From NCBI GenBank assembly GCA_017354895.1, contig CP071498.1, positions 3,472,001 to 3,536,000 on the forward strand: a stretch of 64,000 bases of DNA, in the 5' to 3' direction. The first letter of the stretch is position 1; each line of letters starts with the position of its first letter. The notes beneath the pieces are model-generated. The model saw only the letters and a program-made list of their open reading frames with translations. It searched no databases and was not told where the DNA came from. The position numbers were made by a program, and so were the translations under genes. Below are positions 54,953 through 64,000 of this stretch, piece after piece. This DNA comes from Podospora comata. Taxonomy: Eukaryota > Ascomycota > Sordariomycetes > Sordariales > Podosporaceae.

Positions 54953-57910
54953 ATGGCCGTCGGCCAACTACCGAAGAGCTCTTCGGACCCTGAAATATCC
55001 TCGACCCGCCCCGCCAGGCCCAAGTTCCACCACAGATGCACCAATGATCGAATTCGCGAAGGCTCAGGAACGCCGCCGTTATTCTTCTCCATGACGGGAA
55101 AGATTCGAAAAGATCGCAAGTCGGTGTTTAGGGAGGTTGGCTTGGACACGGAGGAGCCCAACGGTCCCTATTTCAGCGAGCACGAGTTTGGAGAAATCAC
55201 GGGACTCGCCTCACCAACAAACACACATCGACCAGACACCGCGCAGGGAAATACGAGTGACGATGGGAAGGACGATACTGAGCAGCGGCAACCACGAGAC
55301 GAGCGAGACGAAGCCGAGTCACCAACATCACCATCACAGAAGCCGTGGTACTCGAGGTTGACGCCTGGTCGACGGCCGAGAGTGAGGACAGCATCAAGTG
55401 CGCCGCCTCCCAGCGTTTCTAGCTTCACGCGACTTTCCACGATTGCACTGCTCATTGCTGTGGTAATTCCTGCGTTTAGTTATTACAAGGGTGCTGAGGA
55501 GGTTGCGCCGCTTGCTGGTGCCGACGCCGGCGTGATCTACTATCGAGATATGAAGCCCGGGCCGATACTCGAGACGAGGGCTGACAGCCCAACCAAAGCG
55601 TGCAAGCGATGGGCTCATCAGAGTGAGTTGACCGGCTGCCTACTTTGTGTCACAACATGACAACGCTGACTTTTGAAATAAGCCGCCCAGCTGAACGGGA
55701 CTCTGTACATCTACGGCGGCCAGGCATCGAATACGCCCGACCAGACGTATGACAACTGGAGTAAGCACCTGTCACTTATCGCACCTTTACCTGTTCCTTG
55801 CTCACCTCTCTGCAGACAACAACCTCCTCGTCCTCGACCTGACCCGCAGCTGGGACATCACCTCCCCCTCCCTCCGCGGCCTCCCCCAGCCCTCCGGTCC
55901 CCCTGCAGTATCCCTAGGCTACCTCTGGAACGACTACAACAACCTCTACCTCTACGGCGGGCAATTCTCAGACAAACCGGTCGCAGACGTCCCTCCGCTT
56001 TCCATCTGGCGCTACTCGATCAAGTCCCAGTCCTGGGACGAGTTCAAAAACCCAAAGACAACCGCGGGGAATTATTCCACCGACGCTGACATCCCCCTTG
56101 AGCGCGCCGCCGAAGGAGCTGGTATCTCTGTGCCTGAGTTGGGGTTGAGTTGGTATTTTGGTGGACATCTAGACAGCCACACCACACCTGGATGGTCGAT
56201 ACATGTGCCGAGGTTGTACCTGAAGAGTTTGTTGGAGTTTACCCACCCGGGATATGTGAATGACGGGTTGAGGATTGATGGGGCGGGGAGTGAGGGTGCG
56301 TTTAGGAATATTACCGAGGGAGGGTTGCAGGTGCAGGATGCCTTCTCGGAACGGGGAGATGCGGCGCTGGTGTTTGTGCCAGGCTGGGGAGAGAGGGGGA
56401 TATTGATTGGTTTGGCGGGAGGGAAAGTGGGAGGGGACCTGATTGATGATTTGAGGACGCTGGATGTTTTTGACATCGAGACGTCGGAGTGGTATCATCA
56501 GGAGACGACTGGGGAGGCGCCGAGGGTGAGGGTGAATCTTTGTGCGGTCGTGGCGAGCGCGCCGGATGCGAGTAGCTTTCAGATCTATGTGTATGGTGGT
56601 CAAGATCTTGAGGTGAGGCTTCCCTTTTTCTGCAATCCGAAGAGGCAAACACTGACATCGTGCAGGAAACACAAACCCAGTACAACGACATGTACATCCT
56701 CTCCATCCCCGCCTTCACCTGGATCAAAGCCCCCTCGTTCTCCTCCTCCTCCACCGCGCCCAAAGCCCGCGCCGGCCACACCTGCAACCTCCGCGATGGC
56801 CAAATCATTGTTCTGGGAGGCTACACCGGCGCCTCCACCTCATGCGAATCCCCTGGCATCTGGGTCTTCAACGCCTCCTCCCTCACCTGGTCTTCCCGCT
56901 TCAACTCCCTCGATCACCCCCCGGACATCTCCCCCGAGAACTCCGTTTTAGGCGCCTCCTACGGGTACACCGTCCCCGACCCCGTAGCAGAAGTAATCGG
57001 CGGCTCCCCCTCCGGCGGCGCAACTGTCTCCCAACCCCTAGTCGGTAAACCCACCGCCGGTCCCTTCGCCACCGGCAAACCCCCCATCTGGACACTCCCA
57101 GGTAGCACAGCAACCGTAACCGCCTGGGGCCCCGACGCAACCTCCACCGTCCCCCCCGGCTCCGACCCCCAATCTCCCGACAGCAACAACAGCAACAATA
57201 ACAATGCCGAATCCCGAAAAGGAGGCCTCATCGCAGCAGGCGTCATCGCTGCCCTGGCCGGGCTAGCAGCCCTCTACCTAGGCTACTGCGCCTGGCTGTA
57301 CCGCCGCCAGGTAAAAGCCTACCGCTCCCACCTCGCCGTCGCAAACCGCTACTCCGGTCCGGCAGGAGCCTCAACCGGCACCTTTTCCGGCCTGGCGGCC
57401 TTCTTCGGCGGCGGGAGAAAAGGAAGCAAAAAGTCCAACAAGAGCGGCAGCAACCACGGAACGGTCGTCACGGAAAAAGAGCGGTACTACCCCTCCAATC
57501 GGATGTCTACCTCCACGACGGACTCACTTTTTGCGACGTCGTCCGGCGCAGGGGGGGTGGAGCCAAGAACAATGTTTGACGACGACGACGGCGCCCACCA
57601 CGATCTTGGGGTGCCACAGCGGCCGGGGCAGTGGTGGAGAGATCAGGAGGGTGGTCAAGGGAGTAGCCAGACTGCGGTCAATACTACTGCTTCTGGACCT
57701 TCGGGGGCGTCACCTGGTGATCATATTCAGGACGAGGAGGTTGGGATGGGCAAAAAGGTTGAACGAAGGGGGAGTACGAGTGGGGAAAGCGCCAGTTCGA
57801 CGGAGCGGTTGCTCGAGGGGCAGGAGCCGAGCTTTTTCAGCGTGGTGATGAAGCCGAGGAGGGCGTTGAGGGTGGTGAATGGGTTGGAGGGCGAGGTTAC
57901 GAGCGCTTGA
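54953..57910 (+). CDS. Kelch-repeat membrane protein
   Basis: Predicted exons are 54953-55622, 55683-55760, 55816-56612 and 56666-57910, giving 929 residues. After a disordered Arg/Ser/Pro-rich N-terminus (1-160) comes one hydrophobic segment (STIALLIAVVIPAFSYY, about 164-180). A Kelch-type beta-propeller follows with YIYGGQASNTPDQTYDN, LYLYGGQFS, WYFGGH, IYVYGGQD and HTCNLRDGQIIVLGGYTG. A Ser/Thr/Pro/Gly linker leads to a second hydrophobic segment, IAAGVIAALAGLAALYLGYC, followed by YRRQVKAYRS and a 190-residue Ser/Gly-rich tail. This two-anchor Kelch layout is widespread in filamentous ascomycetes, and polarity or wall roles have been suggested for relatives. The ATG at 54953 has an ideal context (CACCATGG); Met at 55091 is an alternative. 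Confidence 0.85.
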
Positions 57911-58366
57911 GTTGGGTAAAAATGACTGGGTTTCTGTCGTTACTACTTTCTTGTTGGCGAAGTTTGGATACCCCCTTTTTTTCTGGATCGGATGGGAAGC
58001 GGTCATTTATGTACACGGGAAGAGAAATGATGATTACGAGGCAACGAGAAATATATACGACTAGACTCTTCTTGATGTAAATGCAGAGCCTTCAAAGACA
58101 GTGGAATTTTCAGATGCTGTGTTGTTACCAAAATGTATGTACATTAAACCGATATATTTCCGTGCGCCGCTTTGTCCCATATTCTGTGGCCGTATGCCTC
58201 TGATCCCGTTTCAGCAAGGGCAGTTGTGGTCCTAGTTAAACTCCTATGCACAGATCCCATGTTTCCCTTGTTATGCATGTCCATCTGGACTTGTGCGCAT
58301 TTTCAGCGCTGGTATAATTCGTCATCAACAGCTCAAATCACTCCTTTCACCATCCCACCGAGCCCT
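57911..58366. other. Convergent 3' region
   Basis: A 456-bp gap between convergent genes. No element stands out. Confidence 0.45.
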
Positions 58367-59605
58367 TTAAACCGCCGGGTTCAGCTCCCCACTGCCACCG
58401 CCAACAATCTCTTGGATCCTATTCTGGATACCACTGATGCAGTCCAAGATAGTATTTGCTTCCCTTACCCGGTCAGCACTCATGAGATGGTTGGCAGCAT
58501 CGATGCCCAAAGCCATAACCCTTTGTACATAAGGTGGCATCTTTGGCGCAGCTGCTGGGTCCCACTGCGACAGTAACCGCTTGAAAAAAGAGTCCTCTTC
58601 GCGGAAGTACTGCAGCGCCAGCTCTGCGGACGGATCTGTTGGGTGGTACAAGTCAAGATGAGCCCTCTCGTGCAAGCGACGTTCCAGCTCGATGCTCATG
58701 GCCACGAAGGGCTCAAAGAGACTGACAGGTGCCTTGGCATGCTTCCATGAAGCAACGGTGCTGTTCCATGCTACTAAACTCCAAGCATCACCCAGTTGGT
58801 TCAATGGGAGCTCGTTCTTTTTGAGCATAGACTCTACCTGGATGACGGAAGAATAGGCGTCTCGGAGTCCTTCGGTACAGGTGTGAGCAGCAATAAAGTG
58901 CTTGATAAGAAGGTCGGAGCATATCCTCGAGTGCATGGTGTTGACAGATGATGCTTGCTTCATCACTCTCTCCAGCCAGATCCACACCATGTCGTCAAGA
59001 CCCTCGGCAATCATGAAGCGTAGCAACAGGACGCTGAACTTTTGGTTGCTGAGCCAGGAATAGGAGTTGTGTTGTCCGGAAGCCTTGAGCCATTGGAGGA
59101 CGAGAAGACCGGCGCCGGTGCCTTGCAATGGTACATAGAGTGGTGATTGGCTTAATGTGTTCTTCTCGGCTGTCTTGAAGATTTTGAGGAGGAATCCGTG
59201 GGCTCGTGGAATTGTCATGAGGCCCTTTGCCACAGCTTGTTGAAAGACCTCCTTGTCATGGTCGTATGGCGAGCCTATCCCCGATGTTCGACGTGGCGAT
59301 GACGCTTGGTTGAGCAAAGGGTTGTTGAGGATGGAGTGCAGATGGACATCGGTAGGTCGGTGGGGAACGTCGGGCTTCTCAGCTGAGGAGGCAGAAGCTG
59401 AAGTCAGGGTTGTTGATGCTTTCGGGCCGGATAGGGGGTTAGGTGAAGGGCCATGCTGCCTGTCCAACTCGCTGCGAAAGGAGGTTTTGAGGGCATCGAG
59501 GAGGCGCTGGGAATCGCGTTTGCTGAGGGGCAGCGGTTGATGGATTGGGGGCACCAAGCTAGATATCGTCTTGGAGACGGCCTGCCACCCCTTTGCTTTC
59601 GACAT
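58367..59605 (-). CDS. Conserved fungal protein of unknown function, probably alpha-helical
   Basis: An intronless 412-residue frame. The N-terminus (WQAVSKTISSLVPPIHQPLP, LSKRDSQRLLDALKTSFRSE, LDRQHG) resembles, as far as I recall, uncharacterised proteins of many Pezizomycotina. The middle and end are predicted helices with regularly spaced Leu and Trp (VLLLRFMIAEGLDDMVWIWL, SDLLIKHFIAAHTC, SLVAWNSTVASWKHA). This is reminiscent of PPR- or TPR-like helical repeat proteins of mitochondrial gene expression, but no repeat is clear enough to claim. There is no membrane segment and no obvious presequence. Confidence 0.75.
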   Translation of the reverse strand: MSKAKGWQAVSKTISSLVPPIHQPLPLSKRDSQRLLDALKTSFRSELDRQHGPSPNPLSGPKASTTLTSASASSAEKPDVPHRPTDVHLHSILNNPLLNQASSPRRTSGIGSPYDHDKEVFQQAVAKGLMTIPRAHGFLLKIFKTAEKNTLSQSPLYVPLQGTGAGLLVLQWLKASGQHNSYSWLSNQKFSVLLLRFMIAEGLDDMVWIWLERVMKQASSVNTMHSRICSDLLIKHFIAAHTCTEGLRDAYSSVIQVESMLKKNELPLNQLGDAWSLVAWNSTVASWKHAKAPVSLFEPFVAMSIELERRLHERAHLDLYHPTDPSAELALQYFREEDSFFKRLLSQWDPAAAPKMPPYVQRVMALGIDAANHLMSADRVREANTILDCISGIQNRIQEIVGGGSGELNPAV

Positions 59606-61453
59606 TTTGTGGCTGGTTGACTGTCGGGAAGGGTGATTGTATCTAGGTGATCACGGGTGACGAGCTCAAGCTTGGACTCCTTGGTGTTGACTTGCTTGAC
59701 GTGAGCTGATGACGGTTCAACCCCACACCAGCCAGCTGAGATCCAGATTTCATGACCAATCAGAAAAGAGACAATGTTCCCACTCTGTGCGCAGTCATGC
59801 CAAGGCGATGCTATCTTATCAGTTCCGGCATCCCCTCTGTCACGTGCCACTTTCCCGACTCTAAAGCTCTTAAGCAAACATGTCAAGAGGTGAAACTCGA
59901 CCGACGAGTCGTGCTCTTCTTCCTGGCTGGTGTGAGAGTTGAGCCTCTCCGCAGCTTTAAGGCTGGTGCCCGTTACATGCTACCGGCCACCGGTCCCCAT
60001 AGTAGCTTTTCTGAACCAAGACAAGCGACAAGACCATTCACAGCCGGAAGCAGCCGTGCTTCGTAGAGTTCAATAGGGACGACGCTAATTGCCCAGATCA
60101 TCCTCCTGCAAACAGTGGCTGGTGCCCCTCCACCAAACGCCGGTTTCGGGCATCAACGGTGTGCCAGAATATGGAGAAAATCCATAGCATTTGGCATTTC
60201 CACCGCGACAGCACAATCAAGAAGATAAACATTGATTTGTATGCTGCATCATCGACATCAGGGTTACCTATGTATGTGATGTGCAACCAACAGCTTGACG
60301 CTATGCCGTGTTGGGGATCGTACCTGGCCAGAGCCCTGACGTCGTCTGGTTCCAGGGTCCTTACTGGATAGGGCGGCATCTCGTCCATTCTGGGGAGGCT
60401 GCAGCTGAATTGCTGCATTTTCCTGCATACCACAGCCCTTCTTGCCCTCCCAGCCCTCTCTGTCGGGGTTGCTTTTTGCCCCTTTTCCTTTGTTTGACAA
60501 GCCGGTTGGTTACCTTTTGCCCCAGACTTGGGGTCTCTCCTGATCAGACTAAGTCGGGTGATCAGGTGCCTCTCCAAAAAGGCAAAACCCCATCTCTCAC
60601 TCAGCTCTGAATCATTGTGGTGACCAAAGCGGTGGGGTCCCCCAGTTGTCTCCAGTTGTCTCCAGTTGCAGCAAAGGGCACCGATCCCAAGGAATTCCTC
60701 GTGACGGATGCGTTGTTGTGTTTATGCCTAGACTTGGGTTGGTTAAGAGAGGTACCTGACCAGGTACCTTACCTTGGGAAAAGTATGGCGGGGGAGGGGA
60801 TGCCCTGTGCAAAGTCCAGAGGGATACGTACAATGGAAAGGAGCTGTAAACAGGATCCGGGAAAAGGAATCAAATCTAGAGGGACGGAAAAATGAGAAAT
60901 ATATCTTGGACCATCCATATCTACAGAGTGAAACAATGACTTCGGGGCTGCCCTGGCGTGTTTGATGCCCTGAAGTTGGGGGCTGCTTGGTTGCATTGGG
61001 ACACGGTGAATGGTGGGTTTTTAGGTGCTGGCTGGCTGCTGGCTGCTGGCTGGCTCTGTTGCTGGGTGTGGGTGGTCACTGCTTTCGCAGGTGCACTTTG
61101 TGAGCGGACCAATTCTGAATCGACAAAATCTGGCCCAGGGTGTGTGTGTCTGTCTTGCCTCGCTTCCCTTCGACAATCCGCACTTGGCTCTCCTGCCACT
61201 TCCTACCGACAACATCGGCTCGATCTCATCTTCCCGGATCGCATCTCGATTCGATTCGACTCTCCCCCAACCCCCGACCGCTTTTTGACCAACGACCTGA
61301 CTATCGTCGACTCGACCTCCCCATTTTGCCCGACGTCTTGTCCCTCGCACAGTCAAAACCACTCTTCTCAGTGATTTGAACCGGGCTGCCGCTGGTGACG
61401 CGACCCGTCGCCAAATCTCTTCCAACCACCACACCACATTCACACTCTCAGCA
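59606..61453. other. Divergent promoter region before DEF1, no gene seen
   Basis: A 1.8-kb gap between divergent genes. It contains three copies of TTGTCTCCAG-like sequence near 60642-60668, a GGTACC inverted repeat at 60751-60768 and a CTGGCTGGCTGCTGGCTG run near 61027-61055. The last 250 bp before the DEF1 ATG are C/T-rich leader-like sequence. Confidence 0.45.
60751..60768. repeat. Perfect inverted repeat GGTACCTG-AC-CAGGTACC
   Basis: Eight-base arms with a two-base centre, followed directly by TTACCTTGG. It shares the GGTACC core with the elements near 47.7 and 51.3 kb. Confidence 0.7.
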
Positions 61454-64000
61454 ATGTCTGAGGTACAGAGCAGGCCATCTGCCCCGCGCGGCAGGGGCTC
61501 CGCCCGCGGCGGTCGCGGCGGCTTCTCAACTCGGGGAGGAGGTCGCACCGCTGCCCGTTCTGCTGGTACTAATGGCACCACGCAACACGACACAGAATCT
61601 TCTTCGCCAGCCCTGGAGGACGAGGGCGAGATTAGCGAACTCCGCAAGCTCTACGGCCAGCACATTGTCAACATCAAGAACATCGTGTCCGACTGGACCG
61701 ATGCTGATATCCTCTACGCTCTCCGCGAGACGGACGGCGACCCGGATGAGGCTGCCTTCAAGATTCTGGACGGTAAGCTGACAATGGTTCTGCTGATGCC
61801 TTTCCCCTTACTAACGCTGTTCTGATTTCGCTAGGCACTTTCTCCAAGTGGAACGAGGTCTCGAAGCCCGTGAAGACCAAGGCTAAGAATGACACATTCA
61901 CCACAACGACTGCCGATTCTGGCGCTGCCGGCGGCCTACGGAACGCAAGAGGTGGCCGTGTCGAAGGTGGCCGTGGTCGTGGCAGAGCGACCGAGCGCGG
62001 CGGTCGTGGAGGCGGTCGCGGAAAGTCGATCCACCCTTCGACCAACGGTCCCCGTGTCAAGGAGAACCAGCCTCTCTCTGTCCCAACTGAGGAATCTAAC
62101 GAATGGGATACCTCTGCCCCGACTGCCGAATCTAACGAATGGACCGAGTCCACCCCCGCCGAATCTGCTCCTGCTCCCGCCGCCGTTGAACCTACCCCTG
62201 CCGCTGCCCCCGCAAAGCCCTCTACCGATGTCCCAAAGACATGGGCCAGCATGTTGAGACAGTCGACCACTCCTAAGCCTGCCCCTAAGCCCAAGGAAGT
62301 ACCTGCTCCCCCTCCCGCCGAACATACTCCCATCATTGAGCCACTTCCCCCCGCTCCCGCCGAGCCCGAGGTCGTACCCGAGCCCGAGATTGCTGCGCCA
62401 GTCGAAGAGAAGGAAGAGCCAGTTCCCGAACCTGTCCAGGAGGAGCAGCCCGCTGTTGTTGTTCCTGTCATTGAGCCAGTCATTCCTGTTGTTCCCGTCG
62501 TACCCGCTGTTGCCATTCCCGAAGTTGCCTTGTCACCTTCCAAGGACGCACTTACGGATGAGAACCTCGACAAGGTCCCTGGCACAACCGAGCCCCCAGC
62601 GACCGAGACCGCGAGAAGTGAAGCTGCCGACTCTTGGGATCCCAGAGCCGCTGGCAGCGCTACAGCAACTCCCTTGTCTGCTTCCCAGCAACAGCACCAG
62701 GCCGAGCGCACTCCCAGCAGTGGCTTCGCCGCGACTGCGACCAAGGCGACAACTCGCACCCCAGCTTTCCCCCGTCGTGTTTTGGATCAGCTCGAGGCCG
62801 TTCGCATGCCCGGCAACCGTGCCGAGGTCGAACGTACTACTGTCCAGTTTGGTGCTTTCAGCCTGAATGGTGGCATTGAGGACGACATTGATGGCGATCG
62901 TGAAGAGCCCGAGACCCGTCCCCAGCCCCCCCAGGATTCTCCTGTTGCCCAACCCAGAGCTTCGCTTCCCCCTGTTCAGCCCCCAGCGGCTCCAGAGAGC
63001 TTCCCTACCCCTACCCAGAAGCCTGTTTCCCAGGTTCCAACAGGTCCTGCTGGTATGGCTTCTCAGACTTCCCCTGCTGTCTTGTCTTGGTTACTTGCTG
63101 ACACAAATCTAGCCGCTGCTCCTGCCGCGGTCCCTGCCATCACCCCAGTTGCCGCCCCAGGTATGCCCATCTCACTTGCATCGCAGACGAGGAACATGTT
63201 TCTAACCGACATAAACAACACAGCTCCCCAGCCAGCCGCGCAACACAACCAGCAGCAGTATGGTCGCTTTGGCCAGCAGACTGCCGCTCAAGAGCACAGC
63301 TCCTTCCCTCCCTCGAAGCCTTTCGATTCGTTCGGTCAGCAGCAGCCCGCCGCTGCCTCCACTCAATCGCAGTTCGAGGGCGGCTTCCAAGGGCAGACGC
63401 AGCCTGCTGCCCAAACCCAGAACCAGCAGCAAGCGTTTAGCTCTGCTCCCAACGATTATCCTTCTTACTACACATCTGGCGACCAAAGAGGTTTCTATGG
63501 TGGCTATAACTACAACCAACAGCAGGGCTCTCAGGACGGCCCCTCTTCGCAAGCCCAGCGTTTCGGTGGATATGGCACCACCCAGACTGATAACATCAGC
63601 CAGTACCCCCAGAGCGGTGCCCAACACGGCCAATCCCGCTTCGGTTCTGGCTCCGCTCCCTCTGCGGAAACACCAACCACTGCGGCTCCTGCTACGTCGG
63701 CGTCGTCGGCTCTTCCCCAGGCCGGCCAGACTAGCCAGACTCAACATGGTCAGCAGCCTCAGCCCGATCAATATCCCTACCACCCTTACTCCAACAGCCC
63801 TTACTATGGTGGGTACATGGGCGGATATGGACAGTACGGTCAGGGCGGCTATGCTCCCTACGGCAAGGGCAATGTGGGATATCAGCCCAACCAATACGGT
63901 GTTGCGTCGCAGGGACCTTATGGCTACTCCAACCCTAGCGCTGGCTTTGGCCAGTCTGCTCTTCACCGGGAGACCGGTGGCGCTGCTGCGGGCGCTGGTG
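61454..64000 (+). CDS. def1: RNA polymerase II degradation factor DEF1, 3' end outside the window
   Basis: Predicted exons are 61454-61772, 61835-63052, 63113-63160 and 63224 to beyond 64000; about 800 codons are present. The N-terminus MSEVQSRPSAPRGRG is RGG-rich. The CUE-like ubiquitin-binding domain lies at about residues 58-115, with ISELRKLYGQHIVNIKNIVS, DWTDADILYALRETDGD and DEAAFKILDGTFSKWNEVSK across the first junction. It is followed by long Pro/Glu/Val and Ala/Pro/Thr-rich disorder, an RRVLDQLEAVRMPGNRAEVE-like block near residue 420, and from exon 4 a Gln/Gly/Tyr-rich tail (QYGRFGQQTA, YYGGYMGGYGQYGQGGYAPY). In yeast, Def1 promotes ubiquitylation and removal of stalled RNA polymerase II after DNA damage. 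Introns 2 and 3 flank a 48-nt exon. The open frame reaches the window edge. Confidence 0.9.

Noticed and set aside
55968-56672. Several 130-170 codon minus-strand frames opposite the Kelch gene
   Set aside because: They overlap each other in different frames, are Pro/Ser/His-rich complements of the Kelch exons, and the plus-strand model explains all the conserved sequence.
61758-62759. 333-codon minus-strand frame opposite DEF1
   Set aside because: A shadow of the Pro/Ala/Glu-rich DEF1 repeats; it consists of low-complexity Gly/Ser/Val and has no start context or domain.

Overview
The window is nuclear DNA of a filamentous ascomycete, most likely a member of the Sordariales (Neurospora / Podospora / Chaetomium relatives). 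The genes are interrupted by short introns of about 50-200 nt with GTRNGY donors. The tRNA near 3.8 kb looks like the Neurospora initiator tRNA, and the NDR kinase at 34-36 kb is a COT-1 protein. The species assignment is inference. All multi-exon models were joined by hand from frame, donor and acceptor, so exon ends are predictions.

Left part (0-17 kb): the start of a mitochondrial-type CoA-transferase (minus strand, runs off the left edge); a VPS9-CUE Rab5 exchange factor; an initiator tRNA-Met; an ASNSD1-type asparagine synthetase domain protein; two membrane proteins of unknown role; TFIIB; and the RSC/SWI-SNF subunit Rsc7/Npl6. A possible extra C-terminal exon of the last gene carries an in-frame amber codon and four copies of an NGHDTVSSM-like repeat.

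Middle part: 17.4-26.6 kb is a 9.2-kb stretch in which I find no gene. It ends in a long pyrimidine-rich leader in front of a Pcl/Clg1-type cyclin. From 29.5 to 38.8 kb comes a dense housekeeping block: a Fyv6/PSME3IP1-like splicing-associated protein, TIM54, COT-1, SF3A2/Prp11, and a His/Glu/Pro-rich secreted protein.

Accessory-looking part (39-54 kb): a Zn2Cys6 transcription factor lies just downstream of an NmrA/isoflavone-reductase-like gene. The 10-bp palindrome TTCGGCCGAA occurs once upstream of the factor and twice upstream of the reductase, and I saw it nowhere else, which suggests a small self-regulated module. Around it are a decayed HeLo/kinase-like gene, a 940-residue orphan protein, and two decayed tandem paralogues of an unknown family. 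More ordinary genes also sit here: a Dap1/MAPR heme protein, a Gln-rich small protein and a DUF4291 protein. CCTAGG/GGTACC palindromic elements lie on both sides of the orphan gene.

Right part (54-64 kb): a two-membrane-segment Kelch protein, a conserved fungal protein of unknown function, and the 5' two-thirds or so of the RNA polymerase II degradation factor DEF1, which runs off the right edge.

Several genes in the window share an odd composition: the sense strand is C-rich in the 5' part and switches to G-rich towards the 3' end.
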